Source: Erythroxylum novogranatense
Lineage: Eukaryota > Streptophyta > Magnoliopsida > Malpighiales > Erythroxylaceae
NCBI GenBank assembly: GCA_029891385.1
Contig: CM057224.1
Span: 7,626,001 to 7,690,000 of the forward strand
Length of the DNA stretch: 64,000 bases
Direction: 5' to 3'
Notes under the pieces: generated by a model
Told to the model about the DNA's origin: nothing
What the model saw: the letters and a program-made list of their open reading frames with translations, nothing else
The model's database searches: none
In this document: positions 36,125 through 48,722 of the stretch, piece by piece
Numbering within the stretch: the first letter of the stretch is position 1
Layout: each line of letters opens with the position of its first letter
Translations under genes and position numbers: made by a program

Positions 36125-37579
36125 CATTATAAGAAAAATGTAAACTAGCGACGGAAACTTAGCAACGAAAAAATTTTCGTCAGAAATTAGCGACAAAAAG
36201 CATATTTTCATTACTAAAATTGAGTGATTTAGTGACGGTACTAATACTCGTCACTAAATTTGGAGAAAATTCGTCGCGGTAAAATTTGTAACGGACGTTA
36301 GCGACGAAACAATATACCCGTCAGTAATCACTATAATTTAGCGACAAAAAATTACTGACAAAAAATATAATGTTGGAAATTAGCGATGGAAAGCATATTT
36401 TCATCGCTAAAATTGAATAATTTGGCAACGGTACTAATACTCGTAGTTAAATTTGGAGGGAATTCATCACAGCAAAATTAGCGACAGAAGTTAGTGACGG
36501 AACATATACCATCGCTAAAAATGGAGGAAATTTTTGGCGGAATAAAAAATTTTGAATTTACCTACGGAAAATTTCGTAGGTAAATTCCGTTGGTAAATGA
36601 ATTTAGCGACGAAAATTTTCGTTCTGTAGGTAAAAATACGAAAATTATTGGTGGTATAAATTTTTTTTGAGTTTATCTACGGAAATTTCTGTCGGTAATT
36701 CCGTCGGCAAATTCTTTTTAAATCTAAACTCACCCGACATCTCCCTCTCACTTGTGTCTTCTTCTTCCTTCTTCCTACATCTTCTCTTCGGTTTTCTTGG
36801 AGCCCATTTCTCTGTTGTGAACTCTTTTTCTGCTCGACGACATTGTCTTCTCTGACTATTGTCATCATGTCCTTCGGTAGAGGTATTTTTGCAACTACTG
36901 TCATGCATTTTTTCATATATTAGATGAAAGTTAATTTGGGTACTTGTTACTTTCATTTATTTGTGTATTTTATTATTGGAAAACAACTTTAAGGTATAAA
37001 TTTTAGTGATAGAAGGGACAAGACGTGATTTTAGTTGTGATGTTGAGATAAATTTATGATGTATGTAAGGTGTTTGATGATGTCTGTAATTTGAAAAAAT
37101 GATTTCAGTTCTTTATTTTCAGTTTTGTTTTAGTATGAATTTTAATATTTTAATTCTTTTACTTGAAATAATGAAGTTCTCTCCATAGTGGCTTCCAGAG
37201 AAACTAAACACTTTGCAGGTAAATTTTAAAAAATAGTTTTCAGCAAATTTACCGACGAAAAAAATTTCGTTTGTAAATATATTGAATTTACCGACGGAAA
37301 AAATTCTATCGCTAATTAGCGACGGAATTACAAAATCCATTGGTAATTTTCTGACAGAGGAATTTACTGATCGAACAAAATAACCGTCGGTAAATTTACC
37401 GACATAAATTTTTCCCTTGGTAATTTCGTCGGTAAATTTACCAACGAAAAATTTCTGTCGTTAAATTTATTAACGGCTATATCTTCGACACTTTTTTCTG
37501 TCAATAAATTCTGTCGTTAAATAAATTTACCGACGAAATATGTACAAATTCTGTCGTTAAACTCTATTTTCTTGTATTT
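36125..37579. mobile_element. Non-autonomous CACTA (En/Spm-like) element, 1455 bp, decayed ends
   Basis: The left end CATTATAAGAAAAA and right end TTTTCTTGTATTT are decayed forms of CACTACAAGAAAA and its complement. Both sides show the 3-bp repeat TTT (36122-36124 and 37580-37582), consistent with the CACTA target size though low in information. Dense subterminal repeats of TTAGCGACGGAA and TTTACCGACGAAA in both orientations fill about 36150-36720 and 37240-37560. The centre (36720-36960) is unique and pyrimidine-rich. No transposase is encoded. Confidence 0.75.
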
Positions 37580-38173
37580 TTTAAATTTTAATATTAGTGT
37601 TAAGTTGGATGCGTCAATATCAAAAAATTTGATTAACATATAGCCAATATATCACCATATTTTTATTTTAATATTCAATTAAAATATTAGTTATGTGTTC
37701 TAAGTTATAGAATAAAGTAAGTCATTAGGCATTTGGATTCATATTTTAATAATAAGATAAATAGCTTAACTTAGCATCAGATTAACCTTCTCAAGTTTTC
37801 ATGAAAAGTTCGGACCATTCTTCTCTTTTATCATCATCAAAAATTATCTAATTTTAATGCCAATTTTGTTACTTGGATATAAATTTTATTAAATTGATTC
37901 GTAGATCATTATTTAAGTATAGGCAAAATGATCACTTTTGACCTTAACTTTTTCACCGATCGATAAGTTCAATCCTAACATTTTAAAGTAAGCAATTATA
38001 ATTCTAATATTTAGGTAACGTTAAAATTGGACCCCGTCATAACAAAAAATTTAAGTATGTCTGTTAACTGCTAAGCCAGACTTGATATTTTATTATTATT
38101 TTTATTGTGCTTTGTGGGCCCTTATGTCACGTTATTGTTGTCATGGCAAAGTGAGACTGACTTAAAAAATACA
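37580..38173. other. AT-rich repeat-derived DNA, no gene
   Basis: Part (about 37918-38130) has phrasing typical of decayed plant TIR elements (GGCAAAATGATCACTTTTGACC-like), but no partner repeat was defined. Confidence 0.35.
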
Positions 38174-38290
38174 CCTCAATTCTTCTGCCCAACAACTCAT
38201 TATCAACCCTGGCTCATTACATCTTAGTCCACATAAATGAAAGGCTAAGATGCAATGAGACAGGATTGGTACTGAGTTGAGGATCAGCCC
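38174..38290. repeat. Foldback MITE, about 117 bp
   Basis: Arms of about 36 bp (38192-38229 and 38243-38281) are inverted copies, for example CTCATTACATCTTAG against CTAAGATGCAATGAG, around a loop near 38231-38242. The superfamily is not assigned; no clear target duplication. Confidence 0.6.
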
Positions 38291-38710
38291 CCTAAAAAAT
38301 ATGACAACTTTATTTTATTATTATATGTGGGACCCATCCTTTAATTAAACATTTCTTAACTGTATGTCTACCATGGAAGCTTTCTCTCATCATCTGAGTT
38401 TATCAAACATATAGGAGGAGGTGATGTAACTCACCCCGTTGGACATATAGTTGTTAACCATTCGCCACTTTTGTAGCGATGACCTTCATCTCCTAAACTT
38501 CTAGGAAGAGTATTAAATTACCTAAAATGACTTACTGAAGGAGAACGAAGAGGCATTTGAGAGCAATATTGTCCAAGTGGTCAATTAAATAGCTGAGGAT
38601 GTGGGATACATGTCTTACACCTTATCACACTTTGTTTTAGTTTTCTCTTGAATGGTCCTGTATCTTTCTTGAATGAGTTGTGTAATTGCTAGTCTATTTT
38701 TTCTGTACTC

Positions 38711-39093
38711 CACCACAACAACAAAGTAGCGTATCGGCTACAAAAAAAGACATAGCTAAATGTTTAAAAAATGTTGTTTATATTTATTTGTGACGTTTTT
38801 ATTCTGTTGCATAAATCATCACCAATTCCCCTTTACTGAAAACTATAGGAGACATTTTTAAAACCCGTTGCCAAATCGTATTAACTACAAAAAATTTCTT
38901 AGCTAAAAGATTACAAAAAATAGCTAAAAATTGAATGTAGGTGGGAAAAATTGGCGTCAAATGATTGACAACAAAAATAAAATATAACTAATAGTTTTGG
39001 CTATATTTTTAATCTTCGTAGCTATTTAATATAGCCAAATGTTATTAGCTATGTTTTATAATATATCCAAATATTATTTGTTGTTTTCATAAT
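38711..39093. repeat. CACTA-like terminal repeat region, fragment
   Basis: Begins CACCACAACAACAAAGTAGC, near a CACTA-type end, followed by many TAGCTAAA / ATAGCCAAATGTTA subterminal words in both orientations. Similar words resume at 41525-41600, on the other side of the inverted-repeat element, suggesting one older element split by it. Confidence 0.35.
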
Positions 39094-41516
39094 GGGTTAA
39101 TTATAAAAAGTCTTAAATTTTTTAAAATTTCAATTATAGTTAGAAATTTAAAAGTGATAATTAAATACCGAGCTTTAATCGTGATTTTCGATATGTGTAA
39201 GTTCTAATTAATAACCTCGATAATTCACAAGTGTACACATCATTCGTGTAGTACTTAACGTATTGATCATACGAGGAGAGATAATCTAATCCTAAAATCT
39301 AAGGCCAAAACAATTTATAGTAATTCAAAATGTAACAAAATTAAGGCAAGAAATTAATTTAATAACGTAACTCAATTCTAAAAATCAATTACGAAAATAT
39401 TAACAAAGTAGCAGTTGCTAACACACACTCAAAAATCAACCTAAAGAAACTATCAATTGAGAGAAAGGAAAATTTTTATCTATTTTTAATACTAACCTAA
39501 TCGATTATGGATTATCGGATTGTTGATCTTAGACGATCCTATGGTTAATTACTTTCTCTCAAGTTATAACCATTAATCCTAGTTATAAGCCCTAATCAAA
39601 TTATGAAAAATTGCAATTTCTTAATTTACAATCTACCTCAAAATCCTAATTAGATCTGAAGTTGTCCAATAAACTATCGGGAACCTATGCAAGATCTCTC
39701 TTCACGCAATTATTGATTTGATTAATTTCTCATTTTGATTAAATCACCTAACTCATGCTAGCCCAATTTAATTATTTTCTATTTGATTCACCCTTTTAGT
39801 TTATTATCGAATTATGCAATCATAGAAATCAATCACAATAATTGCAATAAACATAAAACAATCAAATTTTATTAAATGAAAGATAAAAACCCGAAGGCGA
39901 GTATAGAACATCTTAACATTCACAACCCTATCATCAAACTGTTATTTCAAATTCTATACAATAATTAAAATAGAGAATAATAGGAAATATGATTCTAAAC
40001 ATAGATGGGAGGCATCAACGTCGAAAACTTTTGATTCGAGAAATACGTCGATGTTGGCTTCTTCTCCACTTCTCTCTTCCTTCTTCTCTTTCTCAATCTC
40101 TCAACAATTCTCTTTAGAGTTTCTCTCCAAAAGTGGTTGATACAAAAGCTCCCTTATCTTCTTTGTCTTATTCTTTATAGGTCATGATCATGGGTCACTT
40201 TTGAGCCTTTTTTCATGATCATAGCAAGTAGGCCACGATCGTGGGTCGTGTCCTAGGCTTCTGTCACGATTGTGGCATAAGGGCTGACTCTAGTGCTTCT
40301 ATCACAATTGCGGACCATTGTTTTGGCCTAAGTATCCCCGAAAATTCTCCATTCTTCAATGTTGACTTTGCAATACTAATAAACACATTAAGGTACCTAA
40401 AAAATATAATAATTAAGCTCAAAGACTTGTACTAACTTATAAAAACACTTAAACACAAATAATTAATAAATAAACACAATTATAGCCTAAATACATACTA
40501 AACAACTGAATTATACATATCAAACTAAGTCATAAAATATGAAGCAATTTACACTTGTTAAGCTTTCAATTTTTCATCAAATAAAACCTTATGTTAGTAT
40601 CTCCGTTAACAAAGTTGATGTGGCAAGCCACATCATACATGTTAATGACAAGTAAGATGCCATGTGTTACGGGTTTATATTTCATAATTTTTGAAATTGT
40701 AATTAATTATTATTAATTAAAATAATAAAATAAAATTAAACAATAAAGAAAATAAAAAATAATTACAAAACCCTAAGTCTCTCTTCTTCCTGCTCTCTCT
40801 TTCTAAAATATTTCACTTAAAAAATAACTAGTGTTGTTGCTAGTTTCACCTTTGGTGGTTTTTCTTTCCCTCTCGAAGCATCAGCCACCAAAGGTGTAGC
40901 ACCCACTGTCTTAGTTCTCTTTGGAGGCTGTCTACGGGCCCTTCCTGTCCCACATGAGTTGGGACTTTCGTGGTAGTTAATTAACATATTACTTATGGAA
41001 TACCTTAGAATATGGAGGTAAAGTAACTATCGGTTATTGTTGTTGCAATGATTTTGGCACTAACTACTTCACTATAGGCTATAAAGGGTTGGTGGAAATT
41101 TTGGTAGTCACCATGGGTTAAGAACTTTTTAGAGAGAGAAAGTAAGTTAGTAAGAGAAAAGAAAATGAAAAAATTTCAAACGAAGAAAATTGGGAATGTA
41201 TTTAGAGTGAGTGAGTGATGAAGACGGACGTTAATTGCACCATCAAAATCACCCTAATCAAGATGAAGATCAATTAATTTAAGGTTTTGAGTCGGTGGAA
41301 AAAGAGGAAAGAAGGGTAAGTTAAGTTTTTTTTTCTTCTAATTTAATTAAAATTTGACGTGAATTTAACATGATACCACGTCATTTTTGCTAATGGTGAC
41401 ACTAATGTCCGGCTATATTTCAGAAAAATTAAAATTTTAGGTATTTAATTGTCACTTTTAAAGGTTAAACTACAATTGCAAAATTGTGTATAGTTTAGGA
41501 TTTTTTAGTAATTAAA
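39094..41516. mobile_element. MULE-like element with about 75-bp terminal inverted repeats
   Basis: Left terminus GGTTAATTATAAAAAGTC to about 39175, including AAAAGTGATAATTAAATACC, is the imperfect inverse of 41430-41516 (GGTATTTAATTGTCACTTTT to the end). The interior, 2.2 kb, holds no transposase. A pyrimidine-rich patch (40040-40130) and a GATCATGATC-rich patch (40190-40290) are unassigned. Target duplication is not clear. Long TIRs favour a MULE, but the class is an inference. Confidence 0.55.
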
Positions 41517-42709
41517 CTTTTTTTTAGTGTAGCCAAATGTTATTTGCTACATTTTAATAATGTCGCAATATGTTATTTTGTTACTTTTAATCCATGATAT
41601 TAAACAATATGTTATGTATATAACGTATCAACATGTTTTTTGAATTATTTATTTATTATTATTAAATTAAATTGTAGAAAATATTATTAATTCAAAAATT
41701 GAGCATTGTATATATAAAGAAAAATTATATAAATATTATTAAATTATATCAATAAAATAATATGACATTAAAGAATGATCATTTATTCCTAAACGATATA
41801 TAAATGACCATTTGAAAATTTTTATAGACATAATAATAAAAAGATTAGTTTACAAATTATGATATATCATACTCATATTACAAAAATATTAGAGCATAAC
41901 TTAAAAACTACCTAGTGTTGTCCAGATCTATGGACTTGTAATGATCCAAAAGTTTAGTTAAAATCAACTAAAAATATTATATGAGCATTGATACAATAAA
42001 TATTTGGGTTTGATTAAAGCAAACACCACAACTTTACCATTAATAAAATAATCAATCAACAGTTGCGTCTTCATCAATTCTATAACATGAGAAAAGTATT
42101 AAAATTAAATTATAATACATACAATAAGTGATAGAAAAGTATAGGAAATAGAATTAATACCTTTTATTTTCCTCTTCATTTTTATCATAATTGGGTCAAG
42201 TAATCTTTTGAATAATATATCATGTTTTGTTAATTTTGCTCGAGTTTCTTGTCCCCTGATGACAAAATCTAGTGCTTCACATGAAATGCATGAAATTGCC
42301 TAAACTAATATTGTTCTCTTTCCAAATCTTAGATACAAACCTACCAAAGAAGATTATAAAGTTGATAAATTTCTCCTTACACATTCATCTTCTTTTAGTA
42401 ATTTTATTTTAATTGATTGAATTCAAAATAATCAAATACAAAATCATTAAAATCATTTCCTAAATTAATTCAAAATAATCAAATACAAAATCATTAAAAT
42501 CATTTCCTAAATTAGAGTAGAAGACCAATAACAAATACAAAATGCGTAATGCATAATGCACTTCAATGTATCAATTAGGCGCTTGAATAATTAATTGAGG
42601 TACTTTGCAAACTTCCCAGGACAAGCAATCTTCTTAAAATAATAATCAATCTTCTTTGAACAAGGCTGCACATAAAAGAGTTAACGTATGAAAAAAGTTT
42701 CAAATATGC
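41517..42709. other. AT-rich DNA with one short coding-like patch on the minus strand
   Basis: Mostly A/T runs. A 42-bp direct repeat lies at about 42425-42510. On the minus strand about 42172-42300 reads without stops as LDFVIRGQETRAKLTKHDIL and onward, which looks like an exon, perhaps of a CACTA-associated or host gene; I do not recognise it. Confidence 0.35.
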
Positions 42710-43095
42710 CATAATGTATATTAATCATGTTTTTGATCAACTTTTCATATAAAATTTCCAAAACATAATTCTTTTGAGCACAATACAATAAGCTATGTCA
42801 GTTTTCAAGTTGAAAAGAGATTAAACATACATAATACATCTCATATGAAATGGATTGAATAACCTTAATCTTTTCTAAAGCATATGCCATAATAATTCTT
42901 GTGTTATAATGATAACAAAGACTAGTGATAGTTTGCAACTAATTCTCAAGAATTTTAGGTGCTTAAAACTATTCTCTTTCAGTTTAATCTTTAATAATCA
43001 TCAATGAAGTTTTCAAGAGATTATTTTGGTTGCCAATTAAGTCCCATAATTTTTCACGAAATAAAAGTCATTTCATCTATTGGCTAATTGTTTCT
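42710..43095. repeat. Local duplication, copy 1
   Basis: About 380 bp repeated at 43211-43423 plus 44810-45003. Shared words include AGCACAATA(C/T)AATAAGCT, GCCAATTAAGTCCCATAATT and AAAAGTCATTTCATCTATTG. The copies are diverged by many substitutions and small indels. This copy lacks the Tourist-like insertion and serves as the empty site. Confidence 0.8.
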
Positions 43096-43423
43096 CTACT
43101 TATAGCTCTAAATTTTAGGGATTCAAATAAAGAAGGGATTCATAAGCTTCTAATGATGGGATTCATAAGCTACACCACAATATGTGAGTCAAGTATGAAA
43201 AAAATTCTATATTTTCTATAATTCATATTAATCATGTTTTGATCAACATTTTCATAAAAATATCCAACACAAAATTCATGAGCACAATATAATAAGCTGT
43301 GCTATTTTTCAAGTTGAAAACATATTAAATATGCATGATGCAACTTATTTTAAATGAAGTGAATAACCTTTGTCTTTTATAGAACATATGCCGTAATAAT
43401 TCTTATGTTATCATGATAACTAA

Positions 43424-44809
43424 GGGCCTGTTTGGTTGAGCTTTTATCAGTAGAGCTTTTGTCAGTAGAGCTTTTCTGAGAAGAGCTTTTTAAAAGTCAT
43501 TATTTGTTTGGTACATCAATTAAAAAGCGACTTTTTAAAAGAGCTTCATTCAATGGTGTTTGGCAACATAAAATAAAAAGCACTTTTATTAATTTTAACT
43601 ATATTTTATTTTATAATAAAATTATTTATGTTAAATAATTTTAAAGTATATTAAACAATATGCCAAGTATTATATTGTAGGAAAATTTTGATAATCATCT
43701 TATAAGAAATAATTTAAAGAGATGTCCCATTTTTTTATAGAAAATGAAATTAATATAAAACAAATATTAAAACATGTAAAAAGTTAAATAATATTACAAA
43801 TTGTTAAGCATTCAACTTTATTACAAATTGTTAAGTAGAATCGATGGAAGAGTTTTGTGGTTTAACAACATCCATGTACTGTTGATGAGTAATTCTAACA
43901 TTCATCTAATTATGTGTGTTTGTGGACTATTACTCAATTACAAGCTAATAAAGTAAAAATTGTCAACAAGTTTTTTCGTTCTAAAAAAGAAAGTAAGGAG
44001 ACAGGTCTAAGGTCTACGTGTTTCTGAACGCAGACGTTCGACTGCGTTAAAAACGCAGACTTATGCATCAACAACACAGACGTCGAACGTCTGTGTTAAA
44101 AAATACGCAGATGAAGGTCTGCGCGCAGACGTCGACGTCTGCGTGTCGATGCCTGCGTTTTTAATGCAAATGTTCGACGTTTGCGTTGAAGGCAAACGTT
44201 CGACGTCTGCCTTCAATAGAGAAAAATAAAATTTTAGGAGACAAATAAAAATAAAAAGAAGAACCAACTTGAGAAGATAAGAAGGTTAGATGAGCAGAAG
44301 AAACAAAACAGAGTCAGCGACTGATTTTGTCAAGAGGAGAACAGACGCTATTTCAAGTTTTATTTACGTAAGTGACGGAAATATTAAACAATTAAAGAAT
44401 CTATTTTTTTTTTTATATTTTCTATTTTTCATTAATAAAAATTTTATTATTAATTATATAAAATTTATTATTAATTATATAAAATATTATTATCAATTAT
44501 TTAATAAAATTTATTATATTAAATATCATTATATTCTATTTAAAAATATTTTATTTCTATAACATAAAAACAGCTTCTCGAAAAAGCTGAAATTTGGAGC
44601 TTTTCATCGAAAAAGCTGAAATTTGAGCTTTTCTGAAAAGCTCCAAATTTTAGCTTTTGAAAAAGCTGTATTTTAGCTTTTTCAAAAGCTATTTCTACTT
44701 AAAAAGTGCTTTTGAAGTTTCCAGCCAAACATCTATTTTTTCCTAAAAATAGCTTTTGCGGTGGAAAAAAATACTTTTAGAGTCTCTAAAAGCTGAACCA
44801 AACAGGCAC
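43424..44809. mobile_element. Tourist-like PIF/Harbinger non-autonomous element, 1386 bp
   Basis: Left terminus GGGCCTGTTTGGTTGAGCTT and right terminus AAGCTGAACCAAACAGGCAC are inverted repeats, flanked by the direct repeat TAA (43421-43423 and 44810-44812). Copy 1 of the surrounding duplication gives the uninterrupted site. The interior has no transposase, only AT-rich DNA, AAGCTTTT-type inverted words near both ends (44570-44710), and a CG-rich palindromic cluster at about 44018-44212. Confidence 0.85.
44018..44212. repeat. Palindromic GCAGACGTC cluster in the Tourist-like element
   Basis: About ten variants of CGCAGACG(T)TCG and its complement in alternating orientation, such as CAGACGTCGAACGTCTG (about 44077-44093) and GCAGACGTCGACGTCTGC (about 44125-44142), in otherwise AT-rich DNA. 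Confidence 0.85.
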
Positions 44810-45499
44810 TAAAACTAGTGATATTTTGCCACTAATTCCTCGGGACGTTCTTACAATTATTCTCTTTCAGTCTAGTCTTTAAAAATTAATGAGACATCAT
44901 CAGTGAAATTTTCAAGAGATTGTTTTGATTGGCAATTAAGTCCCATAATTTTCCACAAAATAAAAGTAAATTTTCAAAAAATAAAAGTCATTTCATCTAT
45001 TGGTTACGGTAAAGCCATTACTTGGACCAGATTCTACTTAATCGTTTAAAGGCGAGTGCTTCTCGAACATTTATCTAAACAATTGAATTGTAAGTATTTC
45101 CATTTTAACCTATAATATTATCTTCTAGGAATTAATTTCCCATAAAGCTTAAGGTTCCTACATGACTTGCTTCTCGTCTACCTATATTAGGAGTATTGCC
45201 AAAGAAATCAATAGAGGACTCACCAACAATTAGATATAGGTGTTTCATTTGTGTTTGAGTCCATCTTGTTTTCATTGGAGCTAGAGTGGCGTGAGAAATT
45301 TTGAAGAATAAATAAAATTTTCATTAAATAAAATATCTTCTAAGACCTATTACATCCATTAGCTTTGCCCTCATCTTCATAACCCAAAAATGGGGCCTTT
45401 TATTCGTGAAATATCAAACTATCGTTGAACTCTATCTAGAAGCTCCTTCCTTTAGAGCCTCAGTTAGAAGAGTAACAAAGATATTCCTAAATAATCTTA

Positions 45500-46990
45500 G
45501 TATTCTCCGATGACTCCAACTTGTTTGGAATGATGGCCATCGCAATATGGTGGTAGAGTCTTACTCAAACTTAGCAGTTAATGCTTTCACAGGAAAATCT
45601 TTTGAGGATGGCATGAATCAACAGTTTTTGTCTGTCATTCGGTTACTTTTGGACGGACCTTAGGTTGTTTGTTTAGTTCACACTTATAAGAAGATCAATC
45701 ATTATGCTGATCGGCTAGCTAACCACTAAACCTGGCAAAACGGGTGGGTTACCCGTTTATCCACCCGTACCCGCCCTAACAGTCCGGGTATGGATTGGTA
45801 TATTTTTTTACCCGTTTTATATTTACCCGTACCCGACCCACCAATTGATTTTGCGGGTGGGTCGGGTCCAACCCGCGAGTACCCGCAAAATTATTTAAAA
45901 ATAAATAAATAAATAAATATATATATCATATAATTCATATGAGATTAAAGGTAAAATGTGAACTCAATAAATCTTTAAAATGTTGGCATAAGATATTTAT
46001 CATTTATGTTTGTTAATTGTAGATGATGAAGTGGATGAAGATCGTCTTCTTGTGCCATTAATTAATTCGGAGAATGTGGAATCATTGGAATCCACCAACA
46101 CCATTGATTCATGAGCGTTACTTGAGGTATTTTTACATATATTTTATATCATTGGAATATTTTGGTTTTTTCTTTAGGGATTTTATATGTTGTTGTTTAT
46201 AATGATATTTTATTGATTATTTTATTTGGAGGAATAATATGAATTTTATTTTAATTGCATTCGTGGATTGGATTTTAATTGCTTTCCGTGGAAGAAGTGT
46301 ATGAGAAGATTGAAGAACAAACTTTAATCGACGAAATCAATTACTAGTGGTTTTGTGTTGGCATTGATAAATTAAATTTGATGTTTGTATGTGTTGTTAT
46401 AACGTATTGTTATTGTGTGGTGTGTGTTGGATTAATGGATTGGGATGGTTTTAATTTACATATATTTTGTAAGTTTAGCTTAATTTATACTATTTAGATA
46501 AATTTAGCTTGATTTATATTAGTTTCATTTGTATTAATTAACTTAATTAAATTTGGGTCGCTAAATAGATCAAATCGGTGACATTTTAAACACCCAAAAT
46601 ACGCCCATTTAATGAAAATTTAAACTTGTTGAATAAGTTTATTAATTGAAATTTAAAAAATAATAAAAAATATATATATTTGGTAACTTGCATGGTTCTA
46701 CCCATACCATTGGGGGTATGGATTTTCAAAATCATTACCCATTTTTATAAATTTACCCACGAACCCGTACCCGTGAGACCCGTACCTATACCCGGATCAC
46801 CCGCCCGTTTGCCAGGTCTACTAACCACACTTTGCAGTTGGATTTGGGATTTATTTTTTCTCAACGCCTCCTTAGAGTTGTTCTACCATTTGTATGGAGG
46901 ATATTTGCGGGGTCTCTTTTTCACGAATGTGTCCTATTTACTTGTTTTTAGAGCTTTGCCTTCCTTCTTCATAAAAAAAAAGAAAGAAAA
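45500..46990 (+). mobile_element. LINE 3' remnant (RNase H-like end), split by a hAT element
   Basis: The parts 45500-45718 and 46829-46990 read together as the end of a plant LINE RNase H-like domain: QLVWNDGHRNMVVESYSNLA, then HTYKKINHYADRLANH at the left break and TLQLDLGFIFSQRLL at the right. An A-run (about 46973-46981) closes it. No larger LINE part is seen upstream of 45500. Confidence 0.65.
45727..46820. mobile_element. hAT non-autonomous element, 1094 bp
   Basis: Left terminus TAAACCTGGCAAAACGGGTG and right terminus CCCGTTTGCCAGGTCTA form inverted repeats, flanked by an exact 8-bp duplication CTAACCAC (45719-45726 and 46821-46828). Subterminal ACCCG/CGGGT words crowd both ends. A short stretch near 46020-46110 (DDEVDEDRLLVPLINSENVE) could be a relic of an internal coding exon. 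No intact transposase. Confidence 0.92.
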
Positions 46991-47763
46991 GTAGTCACAC
47001 CCCACACTTTCCATATAAAGACTAAAAACAAAAGCTCACTTATATGAACACAGAAAAGGAGGAACAACAAGAAGTAGTCAGATCACGGACAATAAAGGAG
47101 AAAACGATGAACAGAAATGACAAATTTGTCAGAGTAAAAGATAGAAGACAAATGAATAAGATGAGGAATTTGTTGGAGCATAAGGCACACGAAGACAGAA
47201 CAAGCAAAACTAGAAGAGAGATCTGTATTTAGGTTATACGTCTCATTTAATTAGAAAAAATGACATGGTTTATAACATTTTTGTTCTTTTTCTTTTGGCT
47301 TCAAAAACATATTTGTAGGTAAGATTTTTTTCTTATGAAAATTAGAAAACATAGATGATAGTTGGAACAAATTTGAGTTTTAGGTACTAAAATATATTGA
47401 TTTAATTTAATTTTAAAATCTCAATATTTATTTACTGAAATATAATATATCCTAATACCATATGAAAATTTGCAATAAAAGAAAAATAATTTATATGTAA
47501 AAAGACTCATATTAATTTAAAACTTTGCGAATTTTGCTCATATATAACTTGTCAAATTCTTTATTTTCAGCGTAGGCATTATTAATTAATTTAACAATAA
47601 TGCTTACCTAAAGCATTATGTTATAGCAAGATTTTTTAATCATAATTTTTTTCACTCATTGATTACGATATGACAGACCAGCTAGATCGCACTTATCAAA
47701 CAACTAATTATTTGTTCTTGATGATTGGCTAAATGTAGACATTTTTGGTTGAATGCATAGTTA
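46991..47763. other. AT-rich spacer, nothing recognised
   Basis: A charged 62-codon frame at 47044-47232 has no known domain and low-complexity composition, so it is not called. Confidence 0.45.
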
Positions 47764-48379
47764 GGCCTTGTTTGGTAATTAACTAATTGTATTAACTGTT
47801 AGCTGATTCTATCATTAATTTGACCAAATAATTGCATTAACTGTTTGTTAGAAATGTTTGATAAAATTAGTTGTTTAATATTAGTTGTTTATGTATAAAA
47901 TGACTTATGAGGACATGATTTAAAAAAGGTATGAATATTATATATCTTAGTATTTCGTTAAATATTCTTAATAAAGAATAATTAATTATTTAATGAATTA
48001 ATAAATTAGAATTAAATAAAATTTTAATCTAATCAAAATTTAATATATTTTATTTATGATTTATAATTTTTGAATTATTAAAATAAATAAAAATTAAAAA
48101 TGTTTAAATTAATAAAGACATGGAAAACAAATTTTACAAATTAATTATTATTGTTAATTGTTGGGTGATAATATGAGTGGGGTTTGACTATGACAGCAAA
48201 GGTGCCTACATAACTTCTGAAACAAATGGTTGCAATATGGTACAGTATTAAAAACAAAAATTAACAGAGAGCACAATCTTCAGCCAAATAAATATTTAAT
48301 AGTTGATAACACAAAACACTACTCCTCCTCAATTTTTTAAAAATCAATTGATTGAGTCAACCAGTTAATTACCAAACAC
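47764..48379. mobile_element. Small TIR element, 616 bp (hAT- or Harbinger-like)
   Basis: Left terminus GGCCTTGTTTGGTAATTAAC is inverse to the right terminus GTTAATTACCAAACAC. TIRs of this GTTTGGT type occur in both superfamilies. Flanking bases (TTA left, TAA right) are not a direct repeat, so the class is open. Confidence 0.6.
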
Positions 48380-48565
48380 TAAAGTAAGGTGATAAACATA
48401 ATACTTATATTTTCCCTTTGTGTCACATAACTTACGAATATGTTAAGAAAGAGTAGTTTTCTAAAATTTATGTCATTGAATGTAAGCTTTACAACCGAAA
48501 CATGTAAACCACATCCAGCGTTTATCATGTCTAATGTTTATCTCTGTCTATCTATGAGGAGTCCA

Positions 48566-48722
48566 GATCTTCTGTCTAATATTATGGTGTCTTATTGTGT
48601 CCAATAAATCTCAGCCATTTATTTATGCGGGTCTCATATAAGTCCCGTGTGAGTTCCGCAAAATAAATGACTAAAATTTTATGAGACAAAATAAGACAGA
48701 GTAATATTGGACAAAAGATTTT
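48566..48722. repeat. Foldback MITE, about 157 bp
   Basis: Arms 48567-48624 and 48660-48719 are imperfect inverse copies, for example CTAATATTATGGTGTCTTAT against ATAAGACAGAGTAATATTGG, joined by a less AT-rich loop. Confidence 0.65.

Larger units (their letters stand above)
43211..45003. repeat. Local duplication, copy 2 (split by the Tourist-like element)
   Basis: Collinear with copy 1 up to GATAAC(T)AA, then interrupted at 43424-44809, then collinear again from ACTAGTGATA. Ends before TTACGGTAAAG. Confidence 0.8.

Noticed and set aside
36645..36956. 103-codon charged minus-strand frame inside the CACTA-type element
   Set aside because: Composition mirrors a pyrimidine-rich plus strand; no transposase or other domain.
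44018..44212. CRISPR-like array
   Set aside because: Repeats are variable, alternate in orientation and lack uniform spacers; the context is a plant transposon.
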